Assembly: GCA_020850415.1 (NCBI GenBank) | Contig: JADZER010000050.1 | Location: forward strand, 52,036 to 116,035 | Direction: 5' to 3' | Source: Phycisphaerales bacterium | GTDB taxonomy: Bacteria > Planctomycetota > Phycisphaerae > Phycisphaerales > UBA1924 | DNA length: 64,000 nucleotides | Shown here: positions 58,562-64,000 of the stretch, piece by piece | How positions within the stretch are numbered: position 1 is the first letter of the stretch | How the letters are laid out: the number at the start of each line of letters is the position of its first letter | Made by a program: the position numbers and the translations under genes | Notes under the pieces: model-generated | Told to the model about the DNA's origin: nothing | What the model saw: only the letters and a program-made list of their open reading frames with translations | Database searches by the model: none

Positions 58562-59094
58562 GGCGTGCTTCCCTGGTCCGTGCCGTCGGTGAGGTACACG
58601 GCCGACGCGGTGAGTGTGGCCTGGTACGAGCCCTCCCGAGGCGAGCCGAGCTCGACGGCGGTGATGGTCCAGAGCGGCTGGTCCCGCCGCCAGCGGTCGA
58701 GGAACGCGCCCAGCTCGTCGACGGTGACGGGGCCGAGCACGATGCGGACCGACTGGGCCCGGCGGGCGGGCCCGCCGGCGCCGCCGGCGTCGAGGGCCCG
58801 GTCGCCGGCGGGGGTCACCGACCGCACGGCGGCGTCGTGGAGGCCCGCGGCGGTGATCGTCTGGTTGGTCCTCTGGAACACGTCCTGCTGGGGCTGCACG
58901 CCCCCGGCGATGGTCTGCGTCCGGGACCGGAGCGCCAGGACGCGTTCGGCGTCGGCCCGGGCCAGTTCGAACGCGGCGAACGCACCCCCGGCCCGGCGCT
59001 CGGCGGTGCGGAGTCGCGCCGCCCCGACGGCGACGAGCAGCAGGCCCGCGGCGAGGACGGCGGCGAGCCAGAGCGTGGCGGCGCGGCGTGTCAT
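58558..59094 (-). CDS. GspM-like inner-membrane assembly protein of type II secretion
   Basis: The 178-residue protein has one N-terminal membrane helix (ATLWLAAVLAAGLLLVAVGA), a coiled region and a ferredoxin-like end (VRIVLGPVTVDELGAFLDRW). This arrangement and its place after the L-like gene fit GspM/PilO-type components. Sequence identity to named proteins is too low for certainty. The start overlaps the upstream stop (ATGA at 59091-59094). Confidence 0.65.
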   Translation of the reverse strand: MTRRAATLWLAAVLAAGLLLVAVGAARLRTAERRAGGAFAAFELARADAERVLALRSRTQTIAGGVQPQQDVFQRTNQTITAAGLHDAAVRSVTPAGDRALDAGGAGGPARRAQSVRIVLGPVTVDELGAFLDRWRRDQPLWTITAVELGSPREGSYQATLTASAVYLTDGTDQGSTP

Positions 59095-59954
59095 GGCGTG
59101 GGCTCCATGCGGGCGCGGACCACGACGCCGTCGCGCTCGGCCCGGACCTCGGGCTGGGCCATGCGCCAGCCCTCGGGGGCCCCGAGCTCGCGCTCGAAGC
59201 GCTCGGCGGCGGCGCTGTCGGGGAGCCGTGCGGTGAGCGTGATGGCGGTGTCCGAGACGCTGAGGGTCTCGGTCGTGACCGGCAGGTCCGCCGGCCATCG
59301 GGCGAGCAGGGCGGCGAGGATCGGGGCGATCTCCCGGGGGCCGCGCTCGGCGGGGTGTGCGCCCCGGGTGCGGTCCAGCGCGCGGAGCTCGGCGGTGAGC
59401 CGGGCGGCGGGGGGCAGCGGGCCCGCCGAGGGCGGGAGCACCCGGGCGTAGACCGACGCCGTGGCGTCGGCGCAGGCGCGAGCCTGGAGGTTATGGAAGG
59501 AGGTCCTCCGGGTCTGGCCGGCGAGGATCAGCGCCGAACAGGCGAGCAGGGCCGCGGCGCAGACCCCCACGAACCGACCCCGGGCCCGCCCGATCTCGCC
59601 GGGCTCGAACCGGCCGTGCAGGAGGTTGATCGTCCCCGGATCGGGCGCCATGCCCAGGAACCCTGGGACCGACGCCGGCCCGAGGGTGAGCACGCCCTGG
59701 GTGGCGAGCTCGGCGACCCGGTCGGTGTCCATGCCGCAGGCGAGGACGCGGCGGCCATCCATCGGCAGGTAGGACGCCTGGACCCGCTCGATGGGCACGG
59801 GGAGGACCGCCTCGAACAGGTAGCCGAGCTTGTCGGGGTGTCGGGCGGGGCGTCGGGCGGCCCGCGCGGGCAGGGCGCCGGTGTCGAGGACCGCCCAGTA
59901 GAAGGACTCCGGGGGGAGTCGGCGGTCGCGCGGGGTGGCCGTGTCGTTCGTCAT
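59091..59954 (-). CDS. GspL-like inner-membrane protein of type II secretion
   Basis: The 287-residue protein has an N-terminal actin-like fragment (FYWAVLDTGALPAR), a single membrane helix (GRFVGVCAAALLACSALILAG) and a C-terminal ferredoxin-like domain (LPVTTETLSVSDTAITLTARL). This is the order of a shortened GspL/PilN protein. It would recruit the secretion ATPase to the membrane. It is coupled to both neighbours by overlapping stop and start codons. Confidence 0.65.
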   Translation of the reverse strand: MTNDTATPRDRRLPPESFYWAVLDTGALPARAARRPARHPDKLGYLFEAVLPVPIERVQASYLPMDGRRVLACGMDTDRVAELATQGVLTLGPASVPGFLGMAPDPGTINLLHGRFEPGEIGRARGRFVGVCAAALLACSALILAGQTRRTSFHNLQARACADATASVYARVLPPSAGPLPPAARLTAELRALDRTRGAHPAERGPREIAPILAALLARWPADLPVTTETLSVSDTAITLTARLPDSAAAERFERELGAPEGWRMAQPEVRAERDGVVVRARMEPTP

Positions 59955-60460
59955 GAGGCCCGCTCCTCGTCCCTGCGCAGCCGCAGCTCGGCGGTCCGGC
60001 CGCCGGACTCCAGCCTCACCACCCCGGGCTCGACGGCGATGACGGTGACCGCGCCGACGCGCTCGCCCTCGGCCAGGATGTGGAGCCTGTCGGTGTCGGG
60101 GTCGTAGAGCGCGGCGCGGAGCACCTGGTCCCCGCCCGGCCCGGCGTCGCGGGCGATCCCGATGAGTTGCAGACGGAGCGGTGGGGGGGTGCTGGCGGTG
60201 GGGGCTTGCTCGGCGGTCCGCTCCGGCGCCGGCGGGGGGTTCCAGATCGACGCGGCGAACGCGGCGCGGTCGAGGGGCGCGGGCCCGTCGATCGTCCCGG
60301 CGTCATCGGCCGGCGGCCGCAGCGCCGGGTCGGCCGTGGGGAGGGCCGGCAGCGGCCACCACGACCAGAGCGCCGAGGCGGCCAGCACGACGACGGCGGT
60401 CGCGCCGGCGGTGCGTTGGCGTCTGCGCCAGGCCGTGATGGGGTCAGTCGGTGATGGCAA
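59951..60460 (-). CDS. GspC/PilP-like inner-membrane protein
   Basis: The 169-residue protein has an N-terminal membrane helix (AGATAVVVLAASALWSWWPL), a proline-rich linker and a beta-rich HR-like domain (LRLQLIGIARDAG...GERVGAVTVIAVEPGVVRLESG), the layout of GspC and PilP, which connect the inner membrane machine to the secretin. It begins with TTG at 60460: GGAGAAGG lies nine bases upstream inside the end of the K gene and no ATG or GTG precedes the membrane helix. Assignment is by layout. Confidence 0.65.
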   Translation of the reverse strand: MPSPTDPITAWRRRQRTAGATAVVVLAASALWSWWPLPALPTADPALRPPADDAGTIDGPAPLDRAAFAASIWNPPPAPERTAEQAPTASTPPPLRLQLIGIARDAGPGGDQVLRAALYDPDTDRLHILAEGERVGAVTVIAVEPGVVRLESGGRTAELRLRRDEERAS

Positions 60461-61289
60461 TGCGCTGCACCTTCTCCCAGTTGCTGCCGGCGTCGGCGTA
60501 CACGCACCACCACGAGCGGAGGACGCCGCCGACGCGGCAGTCGACGCGGAACGCCCAGGCGGTGCTCATGGCCACCGGCAGGGGCGTGGTCTCGGGGGGG
60601 GGCTCGTCGCGCGGGGCCCGCAGCGCCCCCGGCGAGGCGACGCGGCCGGCGGCCCGCGACTCGAGGACCGCGTCGAGGCCGCCCAGGCCCCGGGCGCGGT
60701 AGACCGACTCGATCAGGGGCAGCGGGGCGGTGTTGATGTTGACGGCCGCGCGAGCGCCCGGGCGCGGGGGGTTGTGGGTGGCGGCGTGTGCGCCCAGGGC
60801 CCCGGCCCCGGCCGTGGGGAACACACGCCCCGCGCCGGCGGCCGCGAGCAGGTCGAGGCCCGGGCGCTCGGCGTAGGCCTCGCCCAGGCGGTCCAGCGCG
60901 CCGGCCAGCCCGGCCGGCAGCATCGAATCGGTCGCGGCCGAGCGCGCGGTCGTCGGGGGCATGCCGCACTGGTCGAAGGCGGAGATCGTGATCCGCGCCG
61001 GCTCGCCGCCGAGCTCGAACGCGTCGTCGAGCACCAGGAACCTGGGCGCGTCAGAGTCAGGCGGGAGGACCAGCCGGCCGGCGTGGCGGTGGAGCCAGCC
61101 CTGGATGGGCGCCTCGGCGGCGTCGCGGATCTGGTCGGCCAGCTCGGCGCGGTGGCGGGCGGTCGCGGCGAGGCGCGAGCCGGCGGCGGCCCGGGCGAGC
61201 GCGACCACCGCGCTGGTCGAGAGGACCAGCGTCGCCAGCACGAGCAGCAGGGCGATGCCGCGGCGCGGGGCTGGACGGCGGGGGATCAT
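60444..61289 (-). CDS. gspK: GspK-like minor pseudopilin
   Basis: The 281-residue protein starts with a hydrophobic N-terminal helix (RRGIALLLVLATLVLSTSAVVAL), has a large helical insert, and the VNINTAPLPLIESVYRARGL element found in GspK proteins, which cap the pseudopilus tip. The glutamate at position 5 of the mature pilin helix is absent, as usual for GspK. The ATG overlaps the GspJ stop. Confidence 0.8.
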   Translation of the reverse strand: MIPRRPAPRRGIALLLVLATLVLSTSAVVALARAAAGSRLAATARHRAELADQIRDAAEAPIQGWLHRHAGRLVLPPDSDAPRFLVLDDAFELGGEPARITISAFDQCGMPPTTARSAATDSMLPAGLAGALDRLGEAYAERPGLDLLAAAGAGRVFPTAGAGALGAHAATHNPPRPGARAAVNINTAPLPLIESVYRARGLGGLDAVLESRAAGRVASPGALRAPRDEPPPETTPLPVAMSTAWAFRVDCRVGGVLRSWWCVYADAGSNWEKVQRIAITD

Positions 61290-61849
61290 CGCAGCTCCCC
61301 CCTCTCGAGGGTCCAGGCCCGCTCCGCACGGCCACTGCGACCGTCGCGGAGGGTGACGAGGACCCGCGCGCGGGCGCCCTCCAACTCGGTGACGGTGATG
61401 TCCAGGCTGAGCACCCCCACGAGTTCCCCCCCGAGCGCCCCCCCGAGCACCCCCCCGAGGAGCGGCCGCTGGGCCAGCCGCCGGCCCCCGGCGTCGCGGT
61501 AGGTGGCGACGAGCGAGCCGCTCTCGGCGGACAGCTCGACCGTCTCAGCGAGCGCGGGCGTGCCCGAGTCTGTCGCGACGACCTGCCTCGACCGCAGCGT
61601 GAGCCGCTGGCCCTCCACCGCCACGCGCCAGGTCTCCCGAGCCCGGCCGCCGGATCGGTCCTCGGTGGCGATCGCGTCGTCGATGAAGGCCAGGGTCGCC
61701 CGGGCACCCTGCGTCCAGGCCGCACTCCCTCCCTGGTCGGACAGCGCGCGGGTGGCGGCGGTGGTCCACGAGACGCAGGCGATGGTGAGCCCGCTGAGCA
61801 GGGCCAGGGCGAGGAGCAGCTCGAGGATGGTCATGCCCGGGCGGCTCAT
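61286..61849 (-). CDS. gspJ: GspJ-like minor pseudopilin
   Basis: The 187-residue protein has a prepilin leader and helix, MSRPG-MTILELLLALALLSG, with cleavage expected after Gly5 and a glutamate at mature position 5. The globular part contains a glycine/leucine repeat (RPLLGGVLGGALGGELVGVL). It is the fourth pseudopilin gene in the operon, between the I- and K-like genes, the usual place of GspJ. The ATG overlaps the previous stop. Confidence 0.78.
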   Translation of the reverse strand: MSRPGMTILELLLALALLSGLTIACVSWTTAATRALSDQGGSAAWTQGARATLAFIDDAIATEDRSGGRARETWRVAVEGQRLTLRSRQVVATDSGTPALAETVELSAESGSLVATYRDAGGRRLAQRPLLGGVLGGALGGELVGVLSLDITVTELEGARARVLVTLRDGRSGRAERAWTLERGELR

Positions 61850-62250
61850 GGTCGTCCGCCTTCCGGGAGGTCCGGCAGAGGGAGCCAGCGCACGGCCTCG
61901 GCCTCGCCCGCTCGGAACCGCACCCAGCAGTGCGAGGAGCGGCGCTCGTCGTCGTCGGCGCGGGCGGCGGTCAGCACGGTGGCGGTCGCCGCGAACTCCT
62001 GCCCGTTGGTTGTCCAGCGCAGCTCAAGCCCCGCCGGGGGTTCGGGCAGCTCGGCGGCGAGGCCCCGTTGCTGGAGGAGCAGGTCGTCGACGGCGTCCTC
62101 GAACGATTCCGCCGCGGCGCCGTCGGGCACGGCCCGTGACGCGGCAAGATCCCGGCGCGCCGCCCCGAGGATCGGGACCGACGCCGCGACGATCAGCGTG
62201 AGCAGCGCCGTCGCCGCGACGACCTCGATGAGGGTCAGGCCGCGTCTCAC
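61846..62250 (-). CDS. gspI: GspI-like minor pseudopilin
   Basis: The 134-residue protein begins VRRG-LTLIEVVAATALLTLIV, a prepilin leader with cleavage after Gly4 and a glutamate at mature position 5. A GTG start at 62250 overlaps the GspH stop (GTGA). The small globular domain fits the position of GspI, though the I and H labels rest mainly on gene order. Confidence 0.75.
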   Translation of the reverse strand: MRRGLTLIEVVAATALLTLIVAASVPILGAARRDLAASRAVPDGAAAESFEDAVDDLLLQQRGLAAELPEPPAGLELRWTTNGQEFAATATVLTAARADDDERRSSHCWVRFRAGEAEAVRWLPLPDLPEGGRP

Positions 62251-62768
62251 GGGCCGCCCCCGATCTCGACGGGCCGGGGCCCGAAGGCGTAGCCGGTCAG
62301 GCCGGCGACCACGGTCTCGCTGGCCCGGTCGCCCGCGAGCACGGTGAGCAGGTAGTCGCCGCTCCGCCCGTCGGCGTCGATGCGGAGAGTTCCCAGCGGC
62401 TCGCCCACGGCGGCCCCGCGGATCGCCACGGCGACTCCCTCCGGCAGCGGGCGGCGCACCAGCGGCGTCTCCCGCGGGTCGGCCGCGTCGTGGGCCCACA
62501 CCGCGTGCTCGTCGGCCGAGAGGAGGACCACCCGCCCCTGCCGCGCGAGCACCCGGGCCCGGGCGTCCGCGTCGAGGACCGCCGAGCGGGCGTCGCGCAG
62601 CCGCGCGGCTCCCACCGAGGGCGCAACGCCCACCGCGAGCGTGCTCACCGCCAGGGCGAGCAGCGCGACCACCGCGAGCGACTCGATGAGCGTGAAGGCG
62701 CACGCGGGCACACACCCCGCGTTCATCGCGTCCTTCGCGGGCTTCGCGTTCCGTCCTCGTGCCCTCAT
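62247..62768 (-). CDS. gspH: GspH-like minor pseudopilin with long leader
   Basis: The 173-residue protein has the pilin helix AFTLIESLAVVALLALAVSTL, preceded by an unusually long leader (MRARGRNAKPAKDAMNAGCVPAC, 23 residues). A CGCGAAG-type repeat encodes part of that leader. The residue before the cleavage point would be alanine instead of glycine. The C-terminal domain is beta-rich. The ATG at 62768 overlaps the GspG stop. Confidence 0.78.
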   Translation of the reverse strand: MRARGRNAKPAKDAMNAGCVPACAFTLIESLAVVALLALAVSTLAVGVAPSVGAARLRDARSAVLDADARARVLARQGRVVLLSADEHAVWAHDAADPRETPLVRRPLPEGVAVAIRGAAVGEPLGTLRIDADGRSGDYLLTVLAGDRASETVVAGLTGYAFGPRPVEIGGGP

Positions 62769-63268
62769 CGCTTCCCCCGCAGGCTGACCGAGGAGAGGTC
62801 GGCGTTCTCGCCCTCGCCGCCTTGCTGGCCGTCGGCCCCGTAGCTGACGACCTCGTAGGGGTGCTCGTCGGGGCCCGGGGTGATATAGAGGTAGGGCCGG
62901 TCCCACGGGTCGGTGAGGTTGTCGGCGGGCAGGTAGAACGCGCTGGAGGGCGAGGCCTCGGCGAGGGCCCGCAGGCCGGTGTCGAGGTCGGGCCAGGCGC
63001 TCTGGTCCATGTGGTAGATCTCGAGGCGCTGGACGATCTGCCCGATGCCGGTCTTGGCCAGTTCGTGCTTGCCCTTGCCGAAGGCGCCGCTGAAGCCGAC
63101 CGCGAGGGTCGCGGCAAGAAGCCCCAGGATGACGACGACGGCGAGGACCTCGACGAGGGTCATGGCGGGGCGAGAAGAAGTCGAACGCGAAGGTCGCGAA
63201 GAGCGCGAAGGGGGAGCAGAGCAGGGGTGCCTCATCAGATGAATCGGTATGCGACCGCTCTTATTCAT
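62765..63268 (-). CDS. gspG: GspG, major pseudopilin
   Basis: The 167-residue protein has the pilin helix MTLVEVLAVVVILGLLAATLAV and the GspG core (YHMDQSAWPDLDTGLRAL, PWDRPYLYITPGPDEHPYEVVSYGADGQ). Polymers of it form the pseudopilus of type II secretion. The leader is very long (about 35 residues, rich in Ser, Arg and Pro), and the residue before the cleavage point is alanine rather than glycine. The ATG at 63268 has GAAGG upstream; an internal ATG at 63235 would shorten the leader. One arm of the 30-bp inverted repeat lies in the leader. Confidence 0.85.
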   Translation of the reverse strand: MNKSGRIPIHLMRHPCSAPPSRSSRPSRSTSSRPAMTLVEVLAVVVILGLLAATLAVGFSGAFGKGKHELAKTGIGQIVQRLEIYHMDQSAWPDLDTGLRALAEASPSSAFYLPADNLTDPWDRPYLYITPGPDEHPYEVVSYGADGQQGGEGENADLSSVSLRGKR

Positions 63269-63306
63269 TCTGCCTTCCTTCGAGTTCTTCGCGTCCTTCG
63301 CGTTCG
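63182..63306. repeat. 30-bp inverted repeat around the gspG start
   Basis: Positions 63182-63211 and the reverse complement of 63277-63306 match at 27 of 30 bases (CGAACGCGAAGG-type sequence). The right arm fills the gap between gspF and gspG; the left arm lies within the gspG leader. A looser, partial copy (62720-62757) lies in the gspH leader, in the orientation of the right arm. The units look like small dispersed repeats. Confidence 0.8.
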
Positions 63307-63320
63307 TTTGGTTCCGCTCC

Positions 63321-64000
63321 TCATCCGATGACCTCCTGGAGCTTGAGGATGGGCAGCACGGCGCCGATGACGACGACGCCGATCGCCGAGGCGAGCAGCA
63401 GGATGACCGCGGGCTCGAGCAGGGCCGCGACCCGGTCGATCGAGCGGGTGGCGGCGCGGTGGGTGCGGTGGGCGAGGCGGGCGAGGATGTCGGGCAGCTC
63501 CCCGGCGCTCTCGCCGATGGCGACGAGCCGGCGGCACTCGTCGTCGAACCACACGGGGTCGCGGAGCGCGTCCGCGAGGGTCGAGCCCCGTTCGATAGCT
63601 CCCGCGGCGTCGCGGAGCGAGCGGGCGAGCGACCCGGCGCCCGCGCCGCTGACCGTGGGGGCGACGATCCGCAAGGAGTCGACCAGGGGGACGCCGGTCA
63701 CCACCAGTTCGGCGAGGTTCGACCATGCGCGGGCGATGAGGGTCTGGCGGATCGCGCGGGGCAGCAGCCGCCGGAGCCCGGGCGGGGCGGACCAGCCCGC
63801 CCGGCGCAGCCGGGGGGCGAGCGCGGCCGCGGGCAGGGCGAGGGCGACCGCAGCGAGGGCCAGCAGCGGGCCATGGCGGGCGATCGCCTGCCCGAACGCC
63901 ATGATCCCGGTGGTCAGGCGCGGCGGGTCGATGCCGGCGTCGGCGAGGATCGCGACGAGATCGGGCAGGGTCTTGACGCTCAGGAAGACCACGACGCCCA
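63321..64000 (-). CDS. gspF: GspF, type II secretion inner-membrane protein, 5' end cut by window edge
   Basis: The frame is open to the right edge, so the N-terminus is missing; about 226 residues are seen. They form the second cytoplasmic domain and flanking helices of GspF: LLALAAVALALPAAALA, the domain AWSNLAELVVTGVPLVDSLRI with RGSTLADALRDPVWFDDECRRLVAIGESAGELPDILARLA, and the C-terminal helix AVILLLASAIGVVVIGAVLPILKL. GspF contacts the ATPase and the L and C proteins. It opens this stretch of the operon; the ATPase and secretin genes probably lie outside the window. Confidence 0.88.
   Translation of the reverse strand, partial: GVVVFLSVKTLPDLVAILADAGIDPPRLTTGIMAFGQAIARHGPLLALAAVALALPAAALAPRLRRAGWSAPPGLRRLLPRAIRQTLIARAWSNLAELVVTGVPLVDSLRIVAPTVSGAGAGSLARSLRDAAGAIERGSTLADALRDPVWFDDECRRLVAIGESAGELPDILARLAHRTHRAATRSIDRVAALLEPAVILLLASAIGVVVIGAVLPILKLQEVIG

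Overview
The window comes from a very GC-rich bacterium (roughly 70% GC by eye). Several genes point to the Planctomycetota, most likely a Phycisphaerae-type lineage: an FG-GAP protein ending in the short dockerin-like tail common there, an alpha-2-macroglobulin coupled to an ECF sigma factor, a pseudopilin operon, a helix-turn-helix gene of the DUF1580 type, and a planctomycete-type integrase. The placement is inferred from gene content; there is no rRNA or other decisive marker.

Layout. 1-10.2 kb: the end of a tRNA-dihydrouridine synthase, a secreted FG-GAP/ASPIC protein, a LolC/LolD-like ABC exporter pair, a membrane-anchored P-loop protein of possible STAND type, and an alpha/beta hydrolase with a bacterial GH3-family enzyme. 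10.4-17.7 kb: purD, an initiator tRNA-Met with its terminator, and a two-gene unit of ECF sigma factor plus a 1.6-kilo-residue alpha-2-macroglobulin. 17.8-24.4 kb: a full RNA-repair locus. The sigma-54 activator RtcR is divergent from an operon headed by a clear -24/-12 promoter, encoding Ro60 (Rsr), then a 0.6-kb array of structured RNAs, then the RNA ligase RtcB and the cyclase RtcA. I fold the array into three Y-RNA-like elements that share one architecture. Two of them carry a circularly permuted tRNA mimic. A fourth, tRNA-like element in normal order lies just before rtcB. This is the most interesting part of the window.

24.4-31.9 kb: a tight operon SWIM - DUF5691 (split by an in-frame TAG) - MoxR AAA+ ATPase - DUF5682 - VWA. 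31.9-45.1 kb: a secreted BNR-repeat protein, carbamate kinase, a GTPase and ornithine carbamoyltransferase, two related small unknown proteins, a secreted beta-propeller/phosphoesterase, a secreted amidohydrolase and tRNA-Arg(CCU).

45.1-53.4 kb: an integrated phage-like element with integrase, small DNA-binding proteins, a replication-initiator-like gene containing 22-bp iterons, a ParB/DNA-methyltransferase fusion and a large terminase, but no portal, capsid or tail genes. Next to it (53.6-58.0 kb) is a complete type II CBASS anti-phage operon: patatin-like phospholipase effector, CD-NTase, Cap2 (E1/E2) and Cap3 (JAB peptidase), in less GC-rich DNA.

58.0-64.0 kb: a minus-strand type II secretion/pseudopilin operon (F, G, H, I, J, K, C-like, L-like, M-like and a TPR lipoprotein) in which nearly every stop codon overlaps the next start. 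The gspG leader lies between the arms of a 30-bp inverted repeat. The window edges cut the dihydrouridine synthase gene (3' end missing) and gspF (5' end missing).
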